From: Bradyrhizobium manausense | Lineage (GTDB): Bacteria; Pseudomonadota; Alphaproteobacteria; Rhizobiales; Xanthobacteraceae | NCBI RefSeq assembly: GCF_018130615.1 | Contig: NZ_JAFCKB010000023.1 | Location: 1 to 64,000, forward strand | Length of the DNA stretch: 64,000 nt | Direction: 5' to 3' | Shown: positions 51,057-59,774 of the stretch, piece after piece | How positions within the stretch are numbered: the stretch's first letter is position 1 | Layout: every line of letters begins with the position of its first letter | Program-made: the position numbers and the translations under genes | Notes under the pieces: generated by a model | Seen by the model: only the letters and a program-made list of their open reading frames with translations | Told to the model about the DNA's origin: nothing | Database searches by the model: none

Positions 51057-53123
51057 TCAGAACTCGCCGTGCAGCCGCCCCGAAAACACCGAGACCGGTC
51101 CGCGGTCGGCGTTGTAGGCGGGGTTGGTGATGAGCTGGTAGTCGGCGGTGAAGGTCAGCGCCTTGTTCAGCGCATAGGCATAGTAGGTTTCCAGCACGCG
51201 CTCGCGGCGGTAGTTGAGCTGTCCGTCGCCGATGAGGGGGCCGAGCCCGCCGGCCGCGATGAAGTCGCGATGATCCTGTGACAAGCCGTTGATGGCGCCC
51301 GCAATACCGACGACGTCGTCGGGCCGGCCCCATTTGGTGCCCTTGATCGAGGTGCCAAGCGACAGGCTGCGATCGATGTCGGTGAAGGCCATGATCTCGC
51401 TGCGGCCGTCGTTCCAGCTCCAGCGGCCGAACACGCCGATGTCGTCGGTGATGGCCTGTTCGAGATTGAGCGCGTAGCCGTATTTGATGCGGCCGCGGCG
51501 GGTCTGGCTGATGTCCACGCCGAAGGCGGGATTATCCAGCGTCTCGCGATAGCTGCCGGAATAGGCGCTGTTGACGAAGCCGAGCGTGCGCAGCTTGCCG
51601 GGCTGGCCGAACAGCGAATAGCGGGTCTCGAGCTCCATCACATATTCGCCGCGGCGGCCGACGTTCATGTCGAAATTGCTCGAGTTGGAAACGGCGTCCA
51701 TCAGGAAATAGCCGCCGCGCAGCGCCCATTGCTTCTGGTTCAACTCGGCGGTCGCGCCGTAGCCGAGACCGAGCTTGTCGGCAGCATAGTCGAAGGCGCC
51801 GGACGCCCAGATCGACCAGTTCATGAAATCCTTGCGCGGGTCATGCGCGTAGGAATTGCCGTCGAACACATCGACCACGGAGAATTTGCCGACCTGCAAG
51901 GTCAGGCGCGAGACGTCAACCTTGCTCGCGAGCTGCAGCTGGCCGCTGGCAAGCTCCTCCTGCTCGCCGCCGAAACCAAAGGTCTGGCGCACGAACAGTC
52001 GCGAGGCGTTGAAATGCGGATAGGGAAAGCCGGACTTTTGCGCTTCGCCGTTCGGAAAGCCTGCAGCGCCCGTCGTGTTGTTGAAGCCGAAGCCCTGCAG
52101 CAGCTCGGGATTGAAATAGACCTCGCCGCCGTCCCACAGCCGCGCATTGAGATAGAGCGAATTGCTCCAGGTCTGCTGAAAGTCCGGCGTCGGGAGCAGA
52201 CTGTTCGGTCCGGTATAGGGCGCGTGGAACGCGGGGTAGCCCTGTCCGAGCACGGTCGACTGGCCGTGAATCTCCCAGCGGCTCGATTCGGTGTCGGTGA
52301 CATCCGATTTCGCATTGTAGGTCGGCACGCCCGGCCAGTCGATCTTGCGATTGAGGCCGATGCGCAGGCTCTGGAAATCCATCGACGACGAATATTGCGC
52401 GCCGGAGGGGAAGGTGACGCCCGCGTTCTCGAACTTGCTGTAGAGATATTCGAGCCGCGCGCTCCAGTGCGGCGCGAAGCCATATTCGACGCCGCCGCCG
52501 GCAGTCCAGCCGAACCGCGTGTGCAGCACCTTCTCTTCATTGCCGCCGGTCGGCGTCGAAAGAAATCGCTCGCCGGTGAAAGCCGCGCCGCCCGTCGCGT
52601 AGAACAGCCAGTTGCCGCTGGTGTAGCCGAGCCGCGCGCGCAGGCTCGCGACGTAGTCCCACCGCTCCTCTGCGCTCGATAGCGCGGTCACCGCCGACGA
52701 CACGACGTGGTTGGAGGGCAAATAGTTCGGGAAGGAGATGTCGCCTTCGACGCCGAGCAGAAGGCCCGAGCTGAGGCGCCAATTGTAGCCGGCCTGGACG
52801 CCACCGGTCGCGCCGGTGAAGACGTTGTTGTTGGTCGCGACCGCGGGATCGATCAGCGTCGCGGAGGATGTGCCGCGGGTGAATCCGGTATGCGCCCCGA
52901 TATAGAGCCCGGTCCAGTCATAGACGGCTCTCAGCGCCGGCGCCTTGAGCGGCAGGTCGGCCGCACGGCCGGTGGCGGGAAATGCCAGCACGCCCGAGGC
53001 AATCGCCGCGGCCGTCCGCAAATACCTGTAACGGTGACTTCTCAACGTCAAAACGCACGCCCCCAAACGCGAATATGTCCCACCCGCCGCGACATCCCTG
53101 CCAATTCGCAGCAGTCCTGTCAT
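51057..53123 (-). CDS. Two-barrel outer-membrane porin: Omp25-like domain fused to carbohydrate porin
   Basis: A 688-residue outer-membrane protein. A hydrophobic leader ends near GRAADLPLKAP (residues 53-56). Residues about 65-255 are like the eight-strand Omp25/RopB barrel (WTGLYIGAHTGFTRG, GVQAGYNWRLSSG, LRARLGYTSGNWLFYATGG). Residues about 280-688 are like the OprB carbohydrate porin (GQGYPAFHAPYTGPNSLLP, LYLNARLWDGGEVYFNPELL, ending FSGRLHGEF). Either barrel alone would make a complete porin. Sugar or related solute passage is likely. The leader before residue 37 is long, so a later start is possible. Confidence 0.85.
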   Translation of the reverse strand: MTGLLRIGRDVAAGGTYSRLGACVLTLRSHRYRYLRTAAAIASGVLAFPATGRAADLPLKAPALRAVYDWTGLYIGAHTGFTRGTSSATLIDPAVATNNNVFTGATGGVQAGYNWRLSSGLLLGVEGDISFPNYLPSNHVVSSAVTALSSAEERWDYVASLRARLGYTSGNWLFYATGGAAFTGERFLSTPTGGNEEKVLHTRFGWTAGGGVEYGFAPHWSARLEYLYSKFENAGVTFPSGAQYSSSMDFQSLRIGLNRKIDWPGVPTYNAKSDVTDTESSRWEIHGQSTVLGQGYPAFHAPYTGPNSLLPTPDFQQTWSNSLYLNARLWDGGEVYFNPELLQGFGFNNTTGAAGFPNGEAQKSGFPYPHFNASRLFVRQTFGFGGEQEELASGQLQLASKVDVSRLTLQVGKFSVVDVFDGNSYAHDPRKDFMNWSIWASGAFDYAADKLGLGYGATAELNQKQWALRGGYFLMDAVSNSSNFDMNVGRRGEYVMELETRYSLFGQPGKLRTLGFVNSAYSGSYRETLDNPAFGVDISQTRRGRIKYGYALNLEQAITDDIGVFGRWSWNDGRSEIMAFTDIDRSLSLGTSIKGTKWGRPDDVVGIAGAINGLSQDHRDFIAAGGLGPLIGDGQLNYRRERVLETYYAYALNKALTFTADYQLITNPAYNADRGPVSVFSGRLHGEF

Positions 53124-53208
53124 CAGGGTCTTGGATGCTCCCGCGACCGGACGAGATCAGCCGTCCTTGCGCGATTCACCCCCAAAGTCTGCCAAGTCCC
53201 TGAGCTTG

Positions 53209-53243
53209 TTGCGAACCTTATTGCTAGTAATTCGCAATAGCAA
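53209..53243. promoter_or_regulatory. Interleaved inverted repeats upstream of the porin gene
   Basis: TTGCGAA (53209-53215) pairs with TTCGCAA (53231-53237), while TTGCTA (53221-53226) pairs with TAGCAA (53238-53243). They overlap, so only one can form at a time in single strands. The site is 86-120 bases before the porin start. The 305-bp spacer 53124-53428 holds no gene. Confidence 0.45.
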
Positions 53244-53312
53244 CTAGTCCGGAATGTCGCAGAGGATGGGTCGCATCGTTATGTGACGGGACTGCAACAA
53301 ACTCCTGGTGCG

Positions 53313-53352
53313 AAAAAAGGATGACCCGCCCGGGGGGACAACCGGGCGGGTC
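53313..53352 (-). terminator. Rho-independent terminator of the small secreted protein gene
   Basis: A perfect 11-bp stem GACCCGCCCGG / CCGGGCGGGTC (53323-53333 and 53342-53352) with an 8-base loop is followed on the minus strand by ATCC and a run of six T. It is 77 bases past the stop of the gene ending at 53429. Confidence 0.85.
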
Positions 53353-53428
53353 GGGGGCACGACACGGGGTGGATGAGGCGCCCGTGTCGGACGCAGGATC
53401 CACGTAAGATCGGCCTCAGATACCTAAA

Positions 53429-53692
53429 TCAGTAGCAGCTACGAACGCGGCCGACGTACTGGCCGAAGGCGTTGTACTGGGCGACCCAGCCGCAGCGGTG
53501 ATAGCCGTAGTAATAGGGTTCGTTGCTGGCGGCGATCGCGGTGCCGACGATGGCGGCGGTGGCGATGCCGGCGCCCACACCCCAGCCCCAGCCGAGCGGC
53601 TTCGCTTCGGCCTGCGAGGTGGTGGCCGCGATGCTGCCGGTGACGGCAAGAGTGGCGAGAGCGAGTGCGGCAAGCTTGGTCTTGATCGACAT
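53429..53692 (-). CDS. Small secreted protein with aromatic glycine-rich centre
   Basis: An 87-residue protein. The signal peptide is MSIKTKLAALALATLAVTGS and ends about TSQAEA. KPLGWGWGVGAGIATAAIVG and NEPYYYGYHRCGW form the mature part, ending VRSCY, with two cysteines. Proteins like this are frequent in Bradyrhizobium genomes, mostly without known role. The terminator at 53313 suggests a strongly transcribed single gene. Confidence 0.78.
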   Translation of the reverse strand: MSIKTKLAALALATLAVTGSIAATTSQAEAKPLGWGWGVGAGIATAAIVGTAIAASNEPYYYGYHRCGWVAQYNAFGQYVGRVRSCY

Positions 53693-53831
53693 GTGAAACT
53701 CCATCCGGGTTGAGGCGGTCCGTTGTGGTCCGCGTGCCCAATTGGACGGAGGCTTGCCGTATCAGGTTCGAAAGTGCCTCAGGCAGCCTGAATAATCGGA
53801 TCTTTCTTGAATAATTTCAGGGAGATGAAGG

Positions 53832-54638
53832 CTAGCCGAGGGGGCCCTTGGCGAGCCTGCTCACGTCGAAGTTATCGACCTCAGTCAGCAATTCGCAGAA
53901 CGCGCGTGCGCCCTGGTCGATCAACTGCTCACCTTTGGCGGCGACGGCGAGCGTTGCATTGCCCACAGCGCCGCTGGCGTTGAGATCCTGCGCCTGCCAG
54001 GCAAAGGGCGCGGGCCGCTGCGTCGAGAGCCAGCGATATTGTTGCTCCATCGCGATGCTGCTCGCGGGAAAATCCGCGATCGCATCTTTGCGCACCTGCC
54101 CGGGATAGCGCGCCAGCATGATCGAGGTCTCGACTGCGCCACCGTGAATGCCGTGGCGCACTTCATCGGCCGGGAACAATTTCTCCGCAGCCGACAGGCG
54201 CGACCACGACGTCGTCACCACGAACATTTTTTGATGCGCGCGAAGATCCTGCGCCACCAGCATCATTGCCGCGCTGTTGCCGCCATGGCTGGTGATGATG
54301 ACGAGCTTCTTCACGCCGCGCCGCGCGACGTCCCGGCCGATTTCGGTCCAGCGCTTCAGCGCTAGCTCGGTCGGCAGCGTCTGCGTGCCCGGATAGTCGA
54401 TATGCTCGGTGGAGATGCCTACGGGTTCAATGGGCAGGAACGTCGCCGGCAGCGTCGCCGGCAGCACCTCCCGCACGCGCGCAAGATAGGCCTCGGCAAT
54501 CAGCACGTCGGTCTCGAGCGGCAGATGCGGGCCGTGCTGCTCGGTCGCCGCCAGCGGCAGCACCGCGATCCAGCGCGACACATCCGCAGGAGCGGCATCG
54601 GTCCAGCGGATCTCGCTCCAGTCGCGGGAAGGCGTCAT
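53832..54638 (-). CDS. Creatininase family amidohydrolase
   Basis: A 268-residue metal-dependent amidohydrolase. Residues 33-44 (EQHGPHLPLETD) include Glu33, His35 and Asp44, the family's metal ligands; SHGGNSAAMMLVAQD and HGGAVETSIMLARYPG follow. The start MTPSRDWSEIRWTDA at 54638 fits. Members include creatinine hydrolases and amide hydrolases of cofactor pathways. It is divergent from an ABC importer operon with a perfect palindrome between them, so it may hydrolyse the imported compound. The cyclic amide is not identified. Confidence 0.86.
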   Translation of the reverse strand: MTPSRDWSEIRWTDAAPADVSRWIAVLPLAATEQHGPHLPLETDVLIAEAYLARVREVLPATLPATFLPIEPVGISTEHIDYPGTQTLPTELALKRWTEIGRDVARRGVKKLVIITSHGGNSAAMMLVAQDLRAHQKMFVVTTSWSRLSAAEKLFPADEVRHGIHGGAVETSIMLARYPGQVRKDAIADFPASSIAMEQQYRWLSTQRPAPFAWQAQDLNASGAVGNATLAVAAKGEQLIDQGARAFCELLTEVDNFDVSRLAKGPLG

Positions 54639-54678
54639 CAAGGTTTCTTTGCCTGAATTTGTCACGTAGTTTGGGGTT

Positions 54679-54717
54679 ATCAGGGGACGCGGGCCCGGCC
54701 GGCCAGCGTCCCCTGAT
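54679..54717. promoter_or_regulatory. Perfect 12-bp inverted repeat between creatininase and ABC operon
   Basis: ATCAGGGGACGC (54679-54690) and GCGTCCCCTGAT (54706-54717) flank a GC-rich 15-base centre. It lies 41 bases before the creatininase start and 61 before the binding-protein start. Such a site in the spacer of two divergent genes is usually an operator. No regulator gene is adjacent. There is no T-run, so a terminator is less likely. Confidence 0.6.
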
Positions 54718-54777
54718 CTCTTGCGGTTTTATCGCGTTGTTCTCACATCGGCCAGACTCGATCGACGGAGTGCATTC

Positions 54778-55800
54778 ATGAGCCCATCCCATCTGCGGCG
54801 AGCGTTAACGGCGGGCTTGCTGGCCACTGTGGTGTCGATCCTGCCGGCGCGCAGCGAGACCCTGGACAAGGTCACTTTCGGCACCAACTGGGTCGCCGAG
54901 GCCGAGCATGGCGGCTTCTTCCAGGCGGTCGCCGACGGCACCTACAAGAAATACGGGCTCGACGTCTCGATCGTTCCGGGCGGTCCGAACGAGAACAACC
55001 GCATGCTGCTGATCGCCGGCAAGATCGATTTCTTCATGGCCGCGAACACGCTGATGTCGTTCGACGCGGTCGCCAACAACGTCCCGGTCGTGACCATCGC
55101 TGCGGTCTTCCAGAAAGATCCGCAGGTGCTGCTGACGCAGCCGGATGCGAAGGTCGCCAAGATCGAGGACCTCAAGCCGCTGACGCTGTTTGTCTCCAAG
55201 GAGGGCATGACCAGCTATTTCCAGTGGCTGAAGTCCGAATATGGATTCAGCGAGAAGAATGTCCGGCCCTATAATTTCAACCCGCAGCCCTTCATCGCCA
55301 ATCCCAAGAGCGCGATGCAGGGCTACGTCACCTCGGAGCCCTTCGCCGTTGAGAAAGCAGCCGGCTTCAAGCCCAACGTCATCCTGCTCGCCGATGCCGG
55401 CTTCAACACCTATTCGACCTTGATCGAGGCCCGCCGCGACCTGATCGAGAAGAAGGCAGACCTGGTGCAACGCTTCGTCGATGCCTCGATGATCGGCTGG
55501 TACAATTACATCTATGGCGACAATTCGGCCGGCAATGCCATGATCAAGAAGCTCAATCCCGAGATGACCGACGACCTGCTCGCCTATTCCGTCGCCAAGA
55601 TGAAGGAATACGGCATCGTCGATTCCGGCGATAGCCTGAAGAACGGCATCGGCGCGATGAGCGACGAGCGCTACACCTCCTTCTTCAACAAGATGGTGAA
55701 GGCCGGCGTCGTGAAGGGCGATCTCGACTTCCGCAAGTCGTACACGCTGCGCTTCGTCAACAAGGGCGTCGGCGTCGAGCTGCGCCCCGCCAAGCCGTAA
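54778..55800 (+). CDS. ABC transporter substrate-binding protein, NMT1/THI5-like
   Basis: A 340-residue periplasmic receptor. The signal is ALTAGLLATVVSILPARS. TFGTNWVAEAEHGGFFQAVADG and GGPNENNRMLLIAGKIDFFM match the NMT1/THI5 and pyrimidine-precursor receptor group. FNPQPFIANPKSAMQGYVT is further along. It is first in the operon with ATPase, permease, a 2-hydroxyacid dehydrogenase and an Inh-like protein. The creatininase-type gene faces it. A nitrogen-ring compound is a reasonable guess, not shown. The gap 55801-55898 holds only a repeat scrap. Confidence 0.87.
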   Translation: MSPSHLRRALTAGLLATVVSILPARSETLDKVTFGTNWVAEAEHGGFFQAVADGTYKKYGLDVSIVPGGPNENNRMLLIAGKIDFFMAANTLMSFDAVANNVPVVTIAAVFQKDPQVLLTQPDAKVAKIEDLKPLTLFVSKEGMTSYFQWLKSEYGFSEKNVRPYNFNPQPFIANPKSAMQGYVTSEPFAVEKAAGFKPNVILLADAGFNTYSTLIEARRDLIEKKADLVQRFVDASMIGWYNYIYGDNSAGNAMIKKLNPEMTDDLLAYSVAKMKEYGIVDSGDSLKNGIGAMSDERYTSFFNKMVKAGVVKGDLDFRKSYTLRFVNKGVGVELRPAKP

Positions 55801-55898
55801 CGTATGCCGAGTTTAGACCCAGGTGTGACGTCGTCGCTTACCTCTCCCGGTTGGGGAAAGGTGGTCAACCCGCGACGTCGAACAGCATTTCGCGATCA

Positions 55899-56714
55899 AT
55901 GGTAGAGCGCAAAACCTCGCCCACGGTCGAGGCCAGCCTGACGGCGCTTGCCGTCAGCCTGCGCGCTGTGACGAAGACCTACGACAATGGCGTCATGGCG
56001 CTCGGCCCTCTCGACCTCGCGGTGCGCAAGGGGGAGTTCATCTCGCTGCTCGGTCCGTCCGGCTGTGGCAAGTCGACGGCGCTGAGGCTGATTGCGGGGC
56101 TCAGCGCAGCGTCATCAGGCACGGTGCGGGTGGCCCGTCACGAGGGGCCCGTGCAGCCGGGCCACGGCATCGGCTTCGTGTTCCAGGAGCCGACGCTGAT
56201 GCCCTGGACCAGCGTGCGCGAAAACGTGCGGCTGCCGCTGAGGCTCGGCGGCATTCCGAAGGCCGAAGGTCGGGCGCGGGCCGATGCAGCACTGGCCAGT
56301 GTCGGGCTCGCTGATTTCGCCGATGCCTTCCCGCGCGAATTGTCCGGCGGCATGAAGATGCGTGTGTCACTGGCGCGCTCGCTCGTGACCGATCCGGACA
56401 TCCTCCTCATGGACGAACCGTTCGCCGCGCTCGACGAGATCACGCGTTTCCGTCTCAACAACGATCTGCTCGCGTTGTGGCGCAGCCTCGGCAAGACCGT
56501 CATTTTCGTGACCCATTCGGTGTTCGAATCCGTCTATCTGTCGCAGCGCGTCGTGGTCATGACGGCGCGGCCCGGCCGCATCGAGGCCGATATCCGCATC
56601 GAGACGGTCGAGCCGCGCGGTGAGGAGTTTCGTACCTCGGCGGCTTATTCCGATTATTGCCGCAAGGTGTCGGCCGCGCTGGCGCCGTCCTATTCGGGAC
56701 AGTCGACGCTATGA
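55899..56714 (+). CDS. ABC transporter ATP-binding protein
   Basis: A 271-residue ATPase. Walker A is GPSGCGKS (residues 52-59), LSGGMKMRVSLARSL is the signature and ILLMDEPFAALDE is Walker B. The start is MVERKTSPTVEAS at 55899; the longer frame is not conserved. The next gene starts inside its stop codon (ATGA at 56711). It belongs to the nitrate/sulfonate/taurine group, like the one at 30760, and drives the importer of the receptor at 54778. Confidence 0.9.
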   Translation: MVERKTSPTVEASLTALAVSLRAVTKTYDNGVMALGPLDLAVRKGEFISLLGPSGCGKSTALRLIAGLSAASSGTVRVARHEGPVQPGHGIGFVFQEPTLMPWTSVRENVRLPLRLGGIPKAEGRARADAALASVGLADFADAFPRELSGGMKMRVSLARSLVTDPDILLMDEPFAALDEITRFRLNNDLLALWRSLGKTVIFVTHSVFESVYLSQRVVVMTARPGRIEADIRIETVEPRGEEFRTSAAYSDYCRKVSAALAPSYSGQSTL

Positions 56715-57529
56715 CCGCGCAATCCTCCGTCACCACGAAGCCGTCAGGTGCGCAAAGCGCGATGCGTCTCGTGCTGCCTGTCATCGTGTTCGCCGCCGGC
56801 CTCGCGGCCTGGGAGCTCGTGGTCCGGATCAAGGAGATCCCGCCTTATGTGCTGCCGGCGCCTTCGGTCATCTTTCTGACGCTGATCAAGGACTGGGCGG
56901 TGCTGTCACAGTCGCTCGCCACCACGCTTTTGACGACGCTGGAAGGTTTTGTCGCCGCCGGCATCGGCGGCATCGCGTTGGCCTTGTTGTTCAACCAGTC
57001 GAAATGGGTGGAATATTCACTGTTCCCCTATGCCGTCGTGCTTCAGGTCACGCCTGTCATCGCGATCGCGCCGCTCTTGCTGATCTATCTGGAGCAGCAG
57101 ACCGCGGTCGTGGTCTGCGCCTTCATCGTCGCCTTTTTCCCGGTGCTGTCGAACACGACGCTGGGGCTGAATTCGGTCGACCGCAACCTCGCCGGTTTGT
57201 TCCAGCTCTATGGCGCATCAAGGCCGCAAACCCTGCGCTTTCTCAAGCTGCCCGCGGCGCTGCCCTATATTCTGGGCGGCCTGCGCATTGCCGGCGGTCT
57301 GTCGCTGATCGGCGCTGTCGTCGCCGAGATCGCGGCGGGAACGGCGGGCGCCGGCTCCGGCCTTGCCTACAGGATCGCCGAGTCGGGCTATCGATTGAAC
57401 ATACCCCGCATGTTCGCAGCGCTGCTGCTGTTGTCGCTAGCCGGGATTGTCATCTATGGGGTGCTGGCGCTAATTTCCCACCTCGTTTTACGGCGCTGGC
57501 ATGAGAGCGCGCTTGGAAAGGAAAACTGA
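56711..57529 (+). CDS. ABC transporter permease
   Basis: A 272-residue membrane protein with about six helices beginning VLPVIVFAAGLAAWELVV. The cytoplasmic EAA-type loop is LYGASRPQTLRFLKLPAALPYILGGLR. ATG overlaps the ATPase stop by 4 bp. It should form the pore with the receptor at 54778 and ATPase at 55899. The next gene starts at its last base (TGATG at 57527-57531). Confidence 0.88.
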   Translation: MTAQSSVTTKPSGAQSAMRLVLPVIVFAAGLAAWELVVRIKEIPPYVLPAPSVIFLTLIKDWAVLSQSLATTLLTTLEGFVAAGIGGIALALLFNQSKWVEYSLFPYAVVLQVTPVIAIAPLLLIYLEQQTAVVVCAFIVAFFPVLSNTTLGLNSVDRNLAGLFQLYGASRPQTLRFLKLPAALPYILGGLRIAGGLSLIGAVVAEIAAGTAGAGSGLAYRIAESGYRLNIPRMFAALLLLSLAGIVIYGVLALISHLVLRRWHESALGKEN

Positions 57530-58518
57530 TGTCAACCGGTTCGATTTCGTCCGATAAGATCGACCTTCTGATCTATGGGCCGGTGCGGCCGATCCTCGAG
57601 AGCGGGTTTTCCGATCATTTCGTCGTGCACAAGGCCGAGACGCGCGGTGACCTCGAGCGGCTGACGCCGGCGATCCGCGAAAAGATCCGCGGCGTTGCCG
57701 TGACCTATCACACCGTTCGCGCCGACAAGGACTCGCTGTCGCAATTGCCCAAGATCGAGATGGTTGCGAGCTTCGGCGTCGGCTACGACCATATCGACGC
57801 CAAATACGCTGCCGAGCACAACATCATCGTCACCAACACGCCCGATGTGCTGACCGAAGAAGTCGCCGACGTCGCGATGGGGCTGCTGATCTCGACCGTG
57901 CGTGAGTTCATCAAGGCCGACCGTTACGTCCGTTCCGGCCTCTGGCAGACGCAGAATTATCCGCTCAGTGTCGGCTCGCTGCGTGACCGCAAGGTCGGCA
58001 TCGTCGGCATGGGGCGCATCGGCCAGGCGATCGCGCGCCGGCTCGATGCCTCGCTGGTGCCGGTGGTCTATCACTCCCGCAATCCGTCCAAGGACGTGTC
58101 CTACAAGCACTATCCCGACCTGATCGAGATGGCGAAAGCGGTCGACACGCTGATGGTGATCGTGCCGGGCGGCGCCAGCACCAACAAGATGATCAACGCC
58201 GAGGTGCTGAAGGCGCTGGGCCCGCGCGGCGTGCTGGTCAACGTGGCACGCGGCTCTGTCGTCGACGAGCCCGCGCTGGTGCAGGCGCTGAAATCGGGCA
58301 CCATCCTCGCCGCCGGCCTCGACGTGTTCGCCGCCGAGCCGAACGTGCCGGACGAGCTCAAGACCATGCAGAACGTCGTGCTGCTGCCGCATATCGGCTC
58401 GGCCTCGGTGGTGACGCGCAACGCCATGGACCAGCTCGTCGTCGACAACCTCAAGTCCTGGTTCGCCGGCAAGGCGCCGCTGACGCCGGTTGCTGAAACG
58501 CCGTTCAAGGGGCGCTGA
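57529..58518 (+). CDS. D-2-hydroxyacid dehydrogenase
   Basis: A 329-residue NAD(P)-dependent enzyme reducing a 2-oxoacid to the D-hydroxyacid. The GxGxxG is GMGRIG (160-165), and the catalytic set is Arg241 (VARGSVVDEP), Glu270 (FAAEP) and His288 (LPHIGSAS). It resembles glyoxylate/hydroxypyruvate reductases. Its place in the importer operon suggests it acts on a metabolite of the imported compound. It overlaps the permease and the Inh-like gene by one base each. Confidence 0.88.
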   Translation: MSTGSISSDKIDLLIYGPVRPILESGFSDHFVVHKAETRGDLERLTPAIREKIRGVAVTYHTVRADKDSLSQLPKIEMVASFGVGYDHIDAKYAAEHNIIVTNTPDVLTEEVADVAMGLLISTVREFIKADRYVRSGLWQTQNYPLSVGSLRDRKVGIVGMGRIGQAIARRLDASLVPVVYHSRNPSKDVSYKHYPDLIEMAKAVDTLMVIVPGGASTNKMINAEVLKALGPRGVLVNVARGSVVDEPALVQALKSGTILAAGLDVFAAEPNVPDELKTMQNVVLLPHIGSASVVTRNAMDQLVVDNLKSWFAGKAPLTPVAETPFKGR

Positions 58519-59210
58519 TGACTGCTCTTCGGGTCGTTGCATTGCTGATCGCGACCTCTGTCGCCGCGATCAGCGCTGCGCGTGCGCAGGATGCGACGAC
58601 CCTGAAGAAGGGGATGGTCGGGCAGTGGGAGCTCTCGACCACCGAGCGCAGCAAGACCTGCGTCGTCACCATCAAGGGCGATGCGGTGGCGCAGGGTTTC
58701 AAGCTCGAGCTGGAGCCGGCCTGCAAGACCGCACTGCCCTTCACCAAGGACATCGTGGCCTGGAGCATCAAGGGCCTCGACATCGTCCGCCTCCAGGATG
58801 CCACCGGTGAATCCGTGATCGACTTCACCGAGGTCGAGGCCGGCATTTTCGAAGGCCTGCGGCAGGGCGAGGGCGTCTACATCCTACAGGATCTCGCCGC
58901 CGCCCGCTCGATGGCCAAGTCGATGGACCAGATGATCGGTGACTGGGCCATGGTGCGCGGCAACGGCCAGCCGATCTGCGGATTGACGCTGACCAACACG
59001 GAAGCCGAGCAGGACAATTTCCAGGTCTTCCTCAAGCCGAAATGCGATGCGGCCATCGCCCAGTTCAACCCGACGCAATGGCGGCTCGAGCGCGGCCAGA
59101 TCATCCTGATGTCGAAATCGGGCGACGTCTGGCAGTTCGAGGCCGACGACAACGCGCAATGGCGGCGGGTTCCCGATACGGCCGATCCCCTGATCATGCT
59201 GCGCCAATAG
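58518..59210 (+). CDS. AprI/Inh-type metalloprotease-inhibitor-like periplasmic protein, duplicated
   Basis: A 230-residue secreted protein with signal peptide (VVALLIATSVAAISAARA). Two similar halves each hold a cysteine pair about 20 residues apart: KTCVVTIKGD to EPACKTALPF, and QPICGLTLTNTE to KPKCDAAIAQF. MVGQWELSTTERSK and MIGDWAMVRGNGQ start the two lobes, as in the Inh fold. Single-lobe Inh proteins block secreted metalloproteases. None is encoded here, and the gene is fused in translation to the dehydrogenase operon (TGATG), so the role may differ. Confidence 0.8.
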   Translation: MTALRVVALLIATSVAAISAARAQDATTLKKGMVGQWELSTTERSKTCVVTIKGDAVAQGFKLELEPACKTALPFTKDIVAWSIKGLDIVRLQDATGESVIDFTEVEAGIFEGLRQGEGVYILQDLAAARSMAKSMDQMIGDWAMVRGNGQPICGLTLTNTEAEQDNFQVFLKPKCDAAIAQFNPTQWRLERGQIILMSKSGDVWQFEADDNAQWRRVPDTADPLIMLRQ

Positions 59211-59335
59211 GCGCCCCTCCGGTCCTGCAATTTTTCTGTGGCGCATGTCGCTCCGGCCCCGGCTGGATCGTCATCTCCATAGCGAGCTGATCGCGCGGCC
59301 GAACCGGCTGCGTCTCGCCTCAACAGGAGTTTTGC

Positions 59336-59743
59336 ATGCGCTTCATGTACATCGTCACCTCCAGCCAGCCGATGAAGGGCCCGTCTCCGGCGCTGATGGA
59401 GGCCATGCAGAAGATTTCCGAGCGGGAAATCAAGGCTGGCCGGATGATCGACAATGGCGGCCTGATGCCGCTTGCGACCGGCGCGCGGGTGCGGATCGTC
59501 GACGGCGAGCTCAGCGTCGTCGATGGCCCCTTCATCGAGGCCAAGGAAGTGGTCGGCGGCTACGCCATTTTCGAGCTGCGCGACAAGGCGGAAGCCCTGG
59601 CCATGGCCAAGGAATTCATGCAGCTGCACCTCGACCACATGCCGGGCTGGGACGGCACTTGCGAATTGCGGGCGTTCGCCACGCCGGGCGTGGATGGCGC
59701 CTGCGAGGTCAACGCGCGGTCCGAACTAGCCGCCCACGCCTGA
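59336..59743 (+). CDS. YciI/DGPF-domain protein
   Basis: A 135-residue protein. The start MRFMYIVTSSQPMKGPSP is typical, and Asp63-Gly-Pro-Phe66 (VDGPFIEAKEVVGGYAI) is the DGPF motif. Only 31 bp separate it from the sigma factor gene. This pairing, DGPF protein plus ECF42-type sigma factor, is a known association whose biochemistry is not understood. The upstream 125 bp hold no gene. Confidence 0.9.
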   Translation: MRFMYIVTSSQPMKGPSPALMEAMQKISEREIKAGRMIDNGGLMPLATGARVRIVDGELSVVDGPFIEAKEVVGGYAIFELRDKAEALAMAKEFMQLHLDHMPGWDGTCELRAFATPGVDGACEVNARSELAAHA

Positions 59744-59774
59744 TGAATGGCACACCGCGTCAGGGTCGGCGGCG

